Shown here: positions 8,968 through 17,434 of the stretch, in pieces
How the letters are laid out: every line of letters begins with the position of its first letter
Position numbering within the stretch: position 1 is the first letter of the stretch
Position numbers and translations under genes: made by a program
NCBI GenBank assembly: GCA_965206315.1
Contig: OZ242210.1
Span: 1,178,001-1,242,000 of the forward strand
Source of the DNA: Bin16 sp965206315
GTDB taxonomy: Bacteria; Chloroflexota; Dehalococcoidia; Lucifugimonadales; Australimonadaceae
Reading direction: 5' to 3'
Length of the DNA stretch: 64,000 nucleotides
The notes under the pieces: generated by a model
Told to the model about the DNA's origin: nothing
The model's input: only the letters and a program-made list of their open reading frames with translations
The model's database searches: none

Positions 8968-8973
8968 TAGAAT
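8968..8973 (+). promoter_or_regulatory. Candidate -10 box TAGAAT
   Basis: TAGAAT lies 25 bases ahead of the ATG at 8998. The same hexamer precedes the genes at 17114, 22414, 30396, 60934 and 63103, which supports it as the local -10 element. No clear -35 was seen. Confidence 0.4.
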
Positions 8974-8997
8974 CGGACGTGCCCCACGGGCCAGAGT

Positions 8998-9549
8998 ATG
9001 ACGAACCTGCCGACCAACACCTCGCACCCATCGGACGCTTCGGAACGCCCCCTGCTGATCTCAGTCATCGGAGGCGGCGCGCCGTCCGCCCGCGCCTACG
9101 ATCTGGCCGAGGCCGTGGGGCGTGAACTCGCGCAACGCGGCGCGGTCGTGGTGTGCGGAGGGCTAGGCGGTGTGATGGAGGCCGCGTGCAGGGGCGCCAA
9201 GTCCGTGGGCGGGGTCACGATAGGAATGATGCCGGGAGACGACCCGCGCGCGGCGAACCCGTGGGTGGACTACCCCGTGATGACCGGTATGGGCTACGCC
9301 CGGAACGTCATCGTGGTCAAGACGGGGCGCGCTGCCATCGCCGTGGACGGCGCATACGGCACGCTTTCCGAGATAGCCCACGCGCTGGGCGACGGAACGC
9401 CCGTCATCGGGCTCGAAACGTGGGAGCTGGCGAGCGGCGACGGCTACCCGCTGGAGATTGCGCGGGCGGACTCGCCCACGGACGCTGTCGAGAAGGCTAT
9501 CGCCGCGGCGCGCGAGCGCGACGCACGGGAGCGTGCGGCGGCACACTGA
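8998..9549 (+). CDS. TIGR00725/LOG-like SLOG-fold protein
   Basis: A 183-aa cytosolic protein of the SLOG superfamily (TIGR00725-type, related to lysine-decarboxylase-like/LOG proteins). It has a Rossmann-like nucleotide-binding fold: LLISVIGGGAPS at the first strand, the phosphate loop VVCGGLGGVMEAACRGA, and GAYGTLSEIAHALG near the C terminus. LOG members hydrolyse cytokinin-type nucleotides, but TIGR00725 members are functionally uncharacterised and the PGGxGTxxE motif is present only in the altered form DGAYGTLSE. The gene lies 15 bases upstream of eno and is probably co-transcribed with it. The start is ATG with a weak ribosome-binding site. Confidence 0.85.
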   Translation: MTNLPTNTSHPSDASERPLLISVIGGGAPSARAYDLAEAVGRELAQRGAVVVCGGLGGVMEAACRGAKSVGGVTIGMMPGDDPRAANPWVDYPVMTGMGYARNVIVVKTGRAAIAVDGAYGTLSEIAHALGDGTPVIGLETWELASGDGYPLEIARADSPTDAVEKAIAAARERDARERAAAH

Positions 9550-9564
9550 ACGGAGGAGAGAGGG

Positions 9565-10845
9565 ATGGCGCGTATCGAGAGCGTGCGGGCGAGCGAGATG
9601 CTCGACTCGCGGGGGCTTCCCACCGTGGAAGCGGTCGTGACGCTGGACGACGGCGCGACCGGCTGGGCCGCCGTGCCGTCCGGCGCGAGCACCGGCACGC
9701 ACGAGGCGCTGGAGCTGCGCGACGGCGACGCGGCCCGGTATGGCGGCAAGGGCACTCTCACCGCCGTGGCGAACGTGAACGACAAGATAGCGCCCCGCAT
9801 CCGCGAGCTCGACGCCGGCGACCAGCAGGCGGTGGACGCGGCGATGCTGGACCTCGACGGCACGCCGGACAAGTCCGGCCTCGGCGCGAACGCGATACTC
9901 GCGGTCTCGCTGGCGAACGCGCACGCCGCGGCGCGGTCGGCGGGGCTGCCGCTCTACCGCTACCTCGGCGGCGGCGTGCTGCTCCCCACCCCCATGCTGA
10001 ACCTGCTCAACGGCGGGCGTCACGCCGTGAACTCGACGGACTTCCAGGAGTTCATGGTGATGCCGGTGGGGTTCGACAGCTTCACGGAAGGGCTGCGCTG
10101 CGGCGCGGAGGTCTACCAGGCATTGCGCGGCATCGTGCACGACCGTGGCATGTCCACGAACGTCGGCGACGAGGGCGGCGTTGCGCCGTCGCTCCCCACG
10201 AACGAGGCTGCGGTCGAACTGCTGGTCGAGGCGATCGAGAAGGCAGGCTACCGCCCCGGCGAGGACTGCGCGCTCGCGCTGGACGTGGCGGCGAGCGAGT
10301 TCTTCGAGGGCGGGAAGTACGTGCTCGCGCGGGAGGGCGTCACGCTGACGAGCGCGGAGCTCGTGGGCTACTACGAGGAGTGGGTGTCGAAGTACCCCAT
10401 CGTCAGCATCGAGGACGGCCTCGTGGAAGACGACTGGGAGGGCTGGGGGCTGCTCACCGAGCGGCTGGGCAGCCGCGTTCAGCTGGTGGGCGACGACCTG
10501 TTCACCACGAACCCCGAGCGCATCGCCCGGGGCATCGCGGACGGCGCGGGCAACTCTGTGCTGGTGAAGCTGAACCAGATAGGCTCGCTCACCGAGACGC
10601 GCTCCGCCATCGACATGACGCACGAAGCGGGCTGGAACGCGGTCATCAGCCATCGTTCCGGCGAAACTGAGGACACGACCATCGCAGACCTGGCGGTCGC
10701 GGTGTCGGCGGGACAGATCAAGACGGGCGCTCCGGCGCGCAGCGAGCGCGTCGCGAAGTACAACCGGCTGCTGCGCATCGAGGCTGAACTCGGCGGCGCG
10801 GCGGAGTATGCGGGCGGCTCGCCGTTCGAACGTTTGCGGAGGTGA
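9565..10845 (+). CDS. eno: Enolase (phosphopyruvate hydratase)
   Basis: Interconverts 2-phosphoglycerate and phosphoenolpyruvate in glycolysis; cytosolic and Mg2+-dependent. It has 426 aa, the usual length. Seen: the N-terminal ARxxLDSRGxPTVE-type motif (ASEMLDSRGLPTVE), the mobile loop PSGASTGTHEA, FQEFMVMP, the metal ligand region SIEDGLVEDDWEGW, LLVKLNQIGSLTET with the catalytic Lys, and SHRSGETEDTTIADLAV. A GGAGGAGAGAGGG ribosome-binding site precedes the ATG. GAPDH lies 650 bases downstream, so two glycolytic enzymes sit together. The VOC gene follows after four bases. Confidence 0.98.
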   Translation: MARIESVRASEMLDSRGLPTVEAVVTLDDGATGWAAVPSGASTGTHEALELRDGDAARYGGKGTLTAVANVNDKIAPRIRELDAGDQQAVDAAMLDLDGTPDKSGLGANAILAVSLANAHAAARSAGLPLYRYLGGGVLLPTPMLNLLNGGRHAVNSTDFQEFMVMPVGFDSFTEGLRCGAEVYQALRGIVHDRGMSTNVGDEGGVAPSLPTNEAAVELLVEAIEKAGYRPGEDCALALDVAASEFFEGGKYVLAREGVTLTSAELVGYYEEWVSKYPIVSIEDGLVEDDWEGWGLLTERLGSRVQLVGDDLFTTNPERIARGIADGAGNSVLVKLNQIGSLTETRSAIDMTHEAGWNAVISHRSGETEDTTIADLAVAVSAGQIKTGAPARSERVAKYNRLLRIEAELGGAAEYAGGSPFERLRR

Positions 10846-10849
10846 CGAG

Positions 10850-11311
10850 ATGGGCATCACGGGCATGGACCACGTTGAGGTCTGGGCGAAGGACATGAAG
10901 GAGTCGCTCGCGTTCTACACGGACGTGTTGGGTTTCCGGCACCTGCGCACCACGGTGGCGCACAGACCGGATGGCACGGCGCACGAGCAGGCGTGCATCA
11001 CGCTTGGGGAGATGATGGTCGAGCTCATCGCCGCGCCCGCGGAGCGAGCGTCCGAAGAGGTGGACGTGGGGCGCATGGGGGTCAAGGCGATCGCGCTCAC
11101 GGTGGAGGACATGGCGGCGACCGCCGCTGCACTGCGCGAGCGCGGCGTGACGTTCGTGCAGGAGCCGAAGTCGGGCTCGTCCTTCAACGGCTGGCGTGCG
11201 GAGATACTCGACCCGAACGGCATCGGCATCGAACTGCGGGAGTGGATCGACGACAGCATCCACAACGAAACATGGCAACCGGCGAGCGAGGCGGTCAGCC
11301 GTACGGCCTGA
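10850..11311 (+). CDS. VOC (glyoxalase/bleomycin-resistance fold) protein
   Basis: A 153-aa vicinal-oxygen-chelate protein. The N-terminal MDHVEVWAKDMKESLAFYTD and the C-terminal half-module ending in AEILDPNGIGIELREW form the two paired beta-alpha-beta-beta-beta units. Likely metal ligands are the His of MDHVEV and the Glu of IELRE. Members act as glyoxalases, methylmalonyl-CoA epimerases, dioxygenases or binding proteins; the substrate cannot be told. ATG 10850 has GGAGGT eight bases ahead, overlapping the eno stop, so it is the last gene of that operon. Confidence 0.85.
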   Translation: MGITGMDHVEVWAKDMKESLAFYTDVLGFRHLRTTVAHRPDGTAHEQACITLGEMMVELIAAPAERASEEVDVGRMGVKAIALTVEDMAATAAALRERGVTFVQEPKSGSSFNGWRAEILDPNGIGIELREWIDDSIHNETWQPASEAVSRTA

Positions 11312-11344
11312 AGTAACTGAGCGTTGGTGCAGCACGAGCGTTTA

Positions 11345-11388
11345 CCCGAGAGATTCCTCGGCTCCGCTGCACTCCGCTCGGAATGACA
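11345..11388. repeat. Dispersed repeat (CCGAGAG...GAATGACAAT family)
   Basis: Shares the core CTCCGCTGCACTCCGCTCG followed by GAATGACA with 25281-25310 (same strand) and, inverted, with 53850-53894. It is non-coding and lies between the VOC gene and gap. Confidence 0.7.
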
Positions 11389-11490
11389 ATGCGAAGGGAC
11401 GGTGACCCGCGCCTTGTTGTGCAGGCGTACGGTCTATAGCATGGAGCGGCCTCGCGGGCGCGAGGCCATGCAAGGAGGAGAAAGAGGCGT

Positions 11491-12504
11491 ATGAGCACGA
11501 GAGTTGGCATCAACGGCTTTGGGCGCATCGGCAGGCAGGTGCTCCGGGCGACGTTGGAACGGCACCCTGACGAGTTGGAAGTGGTCGCGGTGAACGACCT
11601 CGCGGCACCGCAGGCGAACGCGCACCTCTTCAAGTACGATTCGAACTACGGGCGCTACCCCGGCACGGTGCAGGCCGTGGACGGCGGCATCGAGGTGGAT
11701 GGGCGCCTCATCCAGTCGCTCTCGGAGCGCAACCCCGCCGACCTGCCGTGGGGAGACCTGGGCGTGGACATCGTCATCGAGTCCACCGGCATCTTCACGC
11801 AGCGCGAGAAAGCCGCGGGCCACATCGAGGCAGGCGCGAAGAAGGTCATCATCTCCGCGCCCGCCACCGGCGAGGACAAGACGCTCGTGCTGGGCGTGAA
11901 CGCAGACGAATACGACCCTGATGCGCACCACGTCCTCTCCAACGCGTCTTGCACGACCAACTGCGTGGCGCAGCTCATCAAGGTGCTCAACGACGAGTTC
12001 GGCATCCGGCACGGGCTGATGACAACGGTCCACGCCTACACGAACGACCAGCAGATCCTCGATCAGGTGCACTCGGACATGCGCCGCGCCCGCGCCGCCG
12101 CGTCCAACATCATCCCCACCAGCACCGGCGCCGCGAAGGTCGTCGGCGTGGTGATCCCGGAGCTGAACGGCAAGCTGCACGGCATGGCGCTGCGCGTGCC
12201 TGTGCCCACGGGCTCCATCACCGACTTCGTCGCCGACGTCGGGCGCAATGTGACGAAGGAAGAGGTGAACGAGGCGTTCCGCAAGGCCGCCGAAGGCGCG
12301 CTGAACGGCATCCTCGAATACACCGAGGACCCCATCGTCAGCAGCGACATCAAGATGAACCCGGCCAGCTGCATCTTCGACGCCGACTCCACCATGGTGA
12401 TGGAGGGCAACATGGTGAAGGTGCTCGGCTGGTACGACAACGAATGGGGTTACTCCTGCCGCACATCCGACCTCACGGCGATGATCGCGGAGAAGGGTCT
12501 CTAA
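11491..12504 (+). CDS. gap: Glyceraldehyde-3-phosphate dehydrogenase, type I
   Basis: Oxidises glyceraldehyde 3-phosphate to 1,3-bisphosphoglycerate. It has 337 aa. Seen: the dinucleotide-binding N terminus GINGFGRIGRQVLRA, an NAD-type VNDL after strand 2, the catalytic SNASCTTNC (Cys154), TTVHAYTNDQQ with the base-like His region, and WYDNEWGYSCR. A near-consensus AAGGAGGAGAAAGAGG ribosome-binding site precedes the ATG. A TATAGC at 11435-11440 is a candidate -10. No phosphoglycerate kinase follows; the gene stands alone. Confidence 0.98.
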   Translation: MSTRVGINGFGRIGRQVLRATLERHPDELEVVAVNDLAAPQANAHLFKYDSNYGRYPGTVQAVDGGIEVDGRLIQSLSERNPADLPWGDLGVDIVIESTGIFTQREKAAGHIEAGAKKVIISAPATGEDKTLVLGVNADEYDPDAHHVLSNASCTTNCVAQLIKVLNDEFGIRHGLMTTVHAYTNDQQILDQVHSDMRRARAAASNIIPTSTGAAKVVGVVIPELNGKLHGMALRVPVPTGSITDFVADVGRNVTKEEVNEAFRKAAEGALNGILEYTEDPIVSSDIKMNPASCIFDADSTMVMEGNMVKVLGWYDNEWGYSCRTSDLTAMIAEKGL

Positions 12505-12594
12505 ACGCACGGCACTTCGCTGCGGGCCTGCGCATCGCATATGTGCAGGCCCGCACCCACGCCGTAGGTCCGCGGCCTGCCGTTCGTGAGCGAT

Positions 12595-15500
12595 ATGTCA
12601 ACCGACGCGCTGCCTTCCCCGCCCAGCGCCACGGAGACTGAGCCGCAGGAGCGACCGTCGAGTGTGGCCGCCGAGTTCGCGCTCGTGCGCGGATGGCTCA
12701 GGGCCGCACCCGCGTGGGTCTTCATCCTCGTACTGATCGCTGCCGCCGCGCTCGGGCTGCGGATGAATGGCCTGGACTGGGACGGCGGCAGCCTCTATCA
12801 CCCCGACGAGCGCTCCATCTATCTCCGCGCGGACTGCATGTACCGGGTGCTGACCGAGGCTCCGGGGTGGGACTCGTGCCAGAACCGCGATTTCCCCGAG
12901 GACAGGCCGGGCTTTCCAGGCATCGGCACGTTCCTGGACAAGGACGCGAGCCCGCTCAATCCACACTGGTTCCCGCTCGGCACCATCATCATCTACCTGC
13001 TGGTGGGCATTCGCTTCGTCCTGGAGCCGTTCATGGACCAGGTGCGGCTGGAGGACCTGGCGTCTGCAGGTCGGGCACTGGCTGCATTCGCGGACACCGC
13101 CTCCGTCGTGCTGCTCTTCTTCCTGGGACGGCGGCTCTTCGGGCACGGCGCGGGTCTGCTCGCTGCCGCGCTCGGAGCCTTCACCGTCTTCAACATCCAG
13201 GTCACGCACTTCTACCGTCCAGAGTCGTTCGTGGTGCTGCTGGCGCTGATCGCTTTCTGGTGGATGCTGAACGTGCTGGAGCGCGGGCGCCTCCGCGACC
13301 ACGTTATTCTCGGCCTGGTCATCGGGATGACCTTCGCATTCAGAGGCAGCAGCCTGCCGATACTCGCGCCGGTCGCCCTCACCTACGCTGCGCTCCTGTG
13401 GCGACAGTGGGAGACCGGCGAACGGGGCCGGCTGCTCGTGCAACCGCTGGTGCGGCCCGCTGCGCTCGCGTTCGGCGCCGCACTACTTACCTTCATCGTG
13501 CTGCAGCCGTATGCGCTGATCGACTACCGGAAATACGTGGCGGACCTCGGCTGGGAAGGGATGGTCGCCCGCACTGCCGGGCTCGTGCCGTACACGCTCC
13601 AGTACGTCGGCATACCGCGCAACGGCCTCTACGAACTGCGGCAGACGGCGCTCTGGGCCCTGGGCCTGCCGCTTGGCGTCGTTGCGTGGGGAGGACTGGC
13701 GGCTGCAATCATCGCCGGGCTCCGGCGTCCGCGCATCGGCGAGTGGCTCCTCATCTCGTGGGTCGTCGTCCTCCTCGCGGGCATCGTGCCGCTCTTCGAG
13801 GTGAAGTTCCTGCGGTACGTGGCCCCCACTCTGCTCGTGCTCGTCCTGCTCGGAAGTCACTGGCTCATGGAGGCGTACCGGTTCGCGCGGGCGCGAGGGG
13901 TCGCGTGGGAGCGCGTCGTCAAAGCGGTGATGGGGTTCGTCGTGGCCTCGACCGTCTTCTACGCGCTCGCGTTCGCCTCGATCTACTTCACGGACCACCC
14001 GGGCATACAGGCGTCTGCCTGGATGAACGAGAACGTTCCAGCGCGCTCGAACGTCGTGACCGACAACCACTGGGACGAGGGCTTTCCGAACCTCGGACGG
14101 TTCAACGTTGACCAGTTGCGCATGTATGAGGGCGACACCTTTAGCAAGGCTTCAGAGGTTGCCGCCCAGGTCGCCGATGCGGACTACATCATGTCGTACA
14201 GCAACCGGCCCTGGGGGAGCATCTCCCGGGTGCCGGAGCGCTACCCCTACAGCGCGGCGTACTACCGGGCGCTCTTCTCCGGCGAGCTTGGATTCGAACT
14301 CGTGCGCGGTTTCGCCCGTTACCCCACGCTCGCAGGCGTGTCGTTCGTGCACGACCCGTTCACCGTGGCGGGCATGGAGCGCCCGGAGAGCGTGCCGGGC
14401 GTCGAAACCGGCGCGCTTGCGCTCGACTTGGGCTACGCGGACGAGAACGTCACGAACTACGACCATCCGCTCGTGCTCGTGTGGCAGAACGTGGAGCGCC
14501 TCAGTGAGCACGAGATCAGCGCCATCATGTTCCTGGGCGACCTCGATCCGCCACCCGAGCGTGCGCTGCTGAGCGATGAGGACCGCGCCGTGCAGCAGGC
14601 GGGCGGTACGTGGACGGACATCTTCGACGAAGGCGGACCGAACTCCTGGGCGCCCTGGCTCGTGTGGCTGGTCGCTATCGAAGTCGTCTTCCTCACCGGG
14701 CTCCCGCTCGCCGTGCGGCTGATGCGCTGGTTGCCGGACAGAGGCGTCGTGCTCGCCAAGCCGCTGGCGCTGCTGCTGGTGTCGTGGCTGGTGTGGATGG
14801 GAGCGAGTCTGGGCGTGTGGACGTTCTGCCGCACCAGCGTGGGACTCTCGATACTGCTGCTGGCCGTGGTCTCCGGCGTGCTGCTCTACCGCAACCGCTG
14901 GCTCCTCGGGCTGGCGAAGCGTCATTGGAAGTACATCGCGAGCGTGGAGGCGTTGTTCATCGCCGCGTACCTTGCATTCGTGCTGGTGCGGGCTGCGAAC
15001 CCGGACCTCTGGCACGCGTGGCGCGGCGGCGAGAAGCCGATGGACATGGCGTACCTCATCGCCGTCGTGAAGTCGTCCACCTTCCCGCCCTACGACCCGT
15101 GGTACGCCGGAGGCTTCATCAACTACTACTACTACGGGTTCGTGCCGGTCGCGGCGCTGATACGGCTCACCGGCATCGTGCCGGAGGTCGCCTACAACCT
15201 GGCCCTGCCGATGCTGTTCGCGTTCACGCTCACGGGTGCGTTCAGCGTCGGGTACAACCTGGCGGAGGCGCTGCGGCAGCGGAGCGCGCAGATGGCGCGA
15301 CGCTGGAGCCCTGTCTGGGCAGGAATAGCCGCTGCACTCCTCGTGACGGTGCTGGCGAACGTGGATGGTGCAGCGCAGCTGCTGCAGGGCGCGTGGCGCA
15401 GCATCACGGACGAATCGTTCGGGCGGTTCGACTTCTGGCGCAGCAGCCGCCTGATGCCGGACCAGATCGCCATCAACGAGTTCCCGTTCTGGACGTTCCT

Positions 15501-17013
15501 CTTCGGCGACCTTCATGCCCACCTCATATCGCTCCCATTCCAGGTGCTGGCTATCGGGCTGGTGGCGAACCTCGTTCTGGGAGCGCGAAAGGCGCTACCG
15601 CTGCGAAGGCTGCTGCCTGCGCTCGCGGGGCTGGCGTTCGTCGTGGGGTCGTTCGCCGCGATCAACACGTGGGAAGTGCCTGCGTACGGCCTGCTGGGCC
15701 TCGCGGCGATCGCCATCGCGCTGTTCGTACGCGGCGGCCCGCCGGAGCCGATGACGATCGCGAAAGGCCTGCTGCTGGCCGCGCTGTTCTGGGGGGCGCT
15801 CTACGCGGCGTGGCTGCCCTTCCACCAGCACTATGAGGTCCCCGCCTCGGGCGTGAAGCTGAGCGAGTGGCGCACGGTACTCTGGCAGTACCTCGCCATA
15901 CACGCGCTGCTGCTGTTCGCAGTGCTCTCCTGGCTCGTGTTCGAGACCCGGCAAGTGCTCAAACGTACCGCGCCGGAGAACGAAGACGCGGGCGGCATGG
16001 GACGGCGTGGGCGGACCGTGCTGGCGATCGGTGTGCTGTTGTTGACGCTCGCGGGTGGCGCCTTCGTGTGGTCGGACGCGTTGCGGGAGTGGCTGACGGC
16101 GGCGCTGCTGTCGCTGGTCATCCTGTGGGCGTCGGTGGTCGCATTGGTCTGGCTCTTCCGGAGCAATGAGCGGGCTGCTTCGGTGCACCTGCTGTTGCTG
16201 GTCATGCTGGTCCTTGCGCTGGGCATCGGCGTCGGCGTGGACTTCGTGACCGTGGAGAACGACATAGACCGGATGAACACCGTGTTCAAGCTGTACCTGA
16301 ACGCATGGGTGCTGTTCGGCATCGTTGGTGGCGTTGGGCTGTGGCACGTGTGGGCCTCAGGGACGGTCCGCTTCCGCAGCAAGAGTGGGAAGGTCTGGCT
16401 GGGCGCGCTGGCGGTCCTCGTGCTGGCGAGCGCTGTCTTCCCCGTGCTCGGCACGCGGGAGCGCCTCGCGGACAGGTTCGATACGTCGGTAGGCGTAACG
16501 CTGGATGGGCGCGCATACCAGTGGACGACGGTCTACGGCGATCCGGCCGAGCCGAACAGAGGACTGCCCGAGGCGAGATACGCGTTGAGCTACGACGCCG
16601 AGGCCATCGACTTCATCCGTGCGAACGTCGAGGGGTCTCCGGTGTTCCTCGAGGGAGTCACCGCGCATGCGTACCGCTGGCCCCCTCGCGTGGCCAAATA
16701 CACGGGACTGCCCGTGGTGGTCGGCTGGCAGTGGCACCAGATACAGCAGCGTGGCGCGGGCGGAGACGAACCCGCCGCCGTGCGCGGACGCATCTACGAC
16801 GTCAGCCTGATGTACGAGACCGAGAGCGAGCGGCTCTTCCTCGACCTCGCGTCGGAATACGGCGTCGAGTACGTCTACGTCGGGCCCACGGAGCGCGTGT
16901 ACTTCCCCGGGCCGGGACTGGAGAAATTCGACGCGATGGTGGGGTCGTCGCTCGAGGTCTTCTTTGCCAACCAGGAGGTTACGGTCTATCGTGTGCTGGA
17001 CTCCGGGGCGTGA
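12595..17013 (+). CDS. Large DUF2298/Chlor_Arch_YYY membrane protein with glycosyltransferase-like N-terminal half
   Basis: A 1472-aa, highly hydrophobic membrane protein. The N-terminal half begins with one helix and the loop GGSLYHPDERSIYLR, the HPDE-type acidic loop of PMT/ArnT-like (GT39/GT83) lipid-phosphosugar glycosyltransferases, followed by about ten helices and a lumenal-type soluble stretch near residues 470-690. The C-terminal half matches the Chlor_Arch_YYY/DUF2298 family: FINYYYYGFVPVAA carries the diagnostic YYYxG motif (about residues 844-848), then FPFWTFLFGDLHAHL. The family is described mainly from Chloroflexi and Archaea and its reaction is unknown; a glycan transfer role outside the membrane is inference. 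ATG 12595 and GTG 12586 are both possible, neither with a clear Shine-Dalgarno. Confidence 0.85.
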   Translation: MSTDALPSPPSATETEPQERPSSVAAEFALVRGWLRAAPAWVFILVLIAAAALGLRMNGLDWDGGSLYHPDERSIYLRADCMYRVLTEAPGWDSCQNRDFPEDRPGFPGIGTFLDKDASPLNPHWFPLGTIIIYLLVGIRFVLEPFMDQVRLEDLASAGRALAAFADTASVVLLFFLGRRLFGHGAGLLAAALGAFTVFNIQVTHFYRPESFVVLLALIAFWWMLNVLERGRLRDHVILGLVIGMTFAFRGSSLPILAPVALTYAALLWRQWETGERGRLLVQPLVRPAALAFGAALLTFIVLQPYALIDYRKYVADLGWEGMVARTAGLVPYTLQYVGIPRNGLYELRQTALWALGLPLGVVAWGGLAAAIIAGLRRPRIGEWLLISWVVVLLAGIVPLFEVKFLRYVAPTLLVLVLLGSHWLMEAYRFARARGVAWERVVKAVMGFVVASTVFYALAFASIYFTDHPGIQASAWMNENVPARSNVVTDNHWDEGFPNLGRFNVDQLRMYEGDTFSKASEVAAQVADADYIMSYSNRPWGSISRVPERYPYSAAYYRALFSGELGFELVRGFARYPTLAGVSFVHDPFTVAGMERPESVPGVETGALALDLGYADENVTNYDHPLVLVWQNVERLSEHEISAIMFLGDLDPPPERALLSDEDRAVQQAGGTWTDIFDEGGPNSWAPWLVWLVAIEVVFLTGLPLAVRLMRWLPDRGVVLAKPLALLLVSWLVWMGASLGVWTFCRTSVGLSILLLAVVSGVLLYRNRWLLGLAKRHWKYIASVEALFIAAYLAFVLVRAANPDLWHAWRGGEKPMDMAYLIAVVKSSTFPPYDPWYAGGFINYYYYGFVPVAALIRLTGIVPEVAYNLALPMLFAFTLTGAFSVGYNLAEALRQRSAQMARRWSPVWAGIAAALLVTVLANVDGAAQLLQGAWRSITDESFGRFDFWRSSRLMPDQIAINEFPFWTFLFGDLHAHLISLPFQVLAIGLVANLVLGARKALPLRRLLPALAGLAFVVGSFAAINTWEVPAYGLLGLAAIAIALFVRGGPPEPMTIAKGLLLAALFWGALYAAWLPFHQHYEVPASGVKLSEWRTVLWQYLAIHALLLFAVLSWLVFETRQVLKRTAPENEDAGGMGRRGRTVLAIGVLLLTLAGGAFVWSDALREWLTAALLSLVILWASVVALVWLFRSNERAASVHLLLLVMLVLALGIGVGVDFVTVENDIDRMNTVFKLYLNAWVLFGIVGGVGLWHVWASGTVRFRSKSGKVWLGALAVLVLASAVFPVLGTRERLADRFDTSVGVTLDGRAYQWTTVYGDPAEPNRGLPEARYALSYDAEAIDFIRANVEGSPVFLEGVTAHAYRWPPRVAKYTGLPVVVGWQWHQIQQRGAGGDEPAAVRGRIYDVSLMYETESERLFLDLASEYGVEYVYVGPTERVYFPGPGLEKFDAMVGSSLEVFFANQEVTVYRVLDSGA

Positions 17014-17113
17014 CGAGGCGGTGCGGAGACGCGGCAGGCAACGGTAGAATGGCGTATCCGTGCGCGGAAGCGCGCAGCGACAGAACAGCCCGCAGAGGCA
17101 GGGAGAAGAAACC

Positions 17114-17425
17114 TTGTTTGACCAAGAAACGGTAACGCTGATACGCGACATCCTCGTCAGCGCCTACCTCGTGGTGGGGATCCTTGTCCTGCTCGTTCTG
17201 CTGGTAGCCGCCTTCCTGCTGGTCAAGGCAGTCCGGCGCCTGCTCGGCTCCATGACCAGGACGGTCGACACCGTCAACGATACGCTGGACAACGTGAACA
17301 GGGCGTCCGGGGCCGTGTTGAACTACATGTCCTCCCCGGCTGCCGAGGGGAGCACCGCATCGCTCGCAAGCGGGCTGGGCATACTGATCAATTTCGTAGG
17401 CGGGTTGCGCGGTAAGACGAAGTAG
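17114..17425 (+). CDS. Small DUF948-like single-pass membrane protein
   Basis: A protein of about 103 aa with one strong N-terminal transmembrane segment (LVVGILVLLVLLVAAFLL) and an amphipathic heptad-like stretch (TVDTVNDTLDNVNRASG), as in DUF948-type proteins. Function unknown. TTG 17114 with GGGAGAAG seven bases upstream gives a normal start (MFDQETVTLIRDI); GTG 17060 would add 18 polar residues. A TAGAAT at 17045-17050 is a candidate -10. It converges with pheA, whose stop lies nine bases beyond, with no terminator hairpin between. Confidence 0.65.
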   Translation: MFDQETVTLIRDILVSAYLVVGILVLLVLLVAAFLLVKAVRRLLGSMTRTVDTVNDTLDNVNRASGAVLNYMSSPAAEGSTASLASGLGILINFVGGLRGKTK

Positions 17426-17434
17426 CGCAGGCGG

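Larger units (their letters stand above)
8612..8997. other. Intergenic spacer with GAACAAG-type inverted repeats
   Basis: This is the rest of the 712-base gap between nuoN and the TIGR00725 gene. No credible coding frame was found. It holds GAACAAGAATGTCAA at 8819-8833, a strong hairpin at 8865-8905, and a small CCCGCC/GGCGGG hairpin near 8934-8947. A segment near 8780-8797 (GGAAGCAGGCCACGGCC) reappears in inverted orientation near 25049-25065, beside the same GAACAAG motif. Confidence 0.6.
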
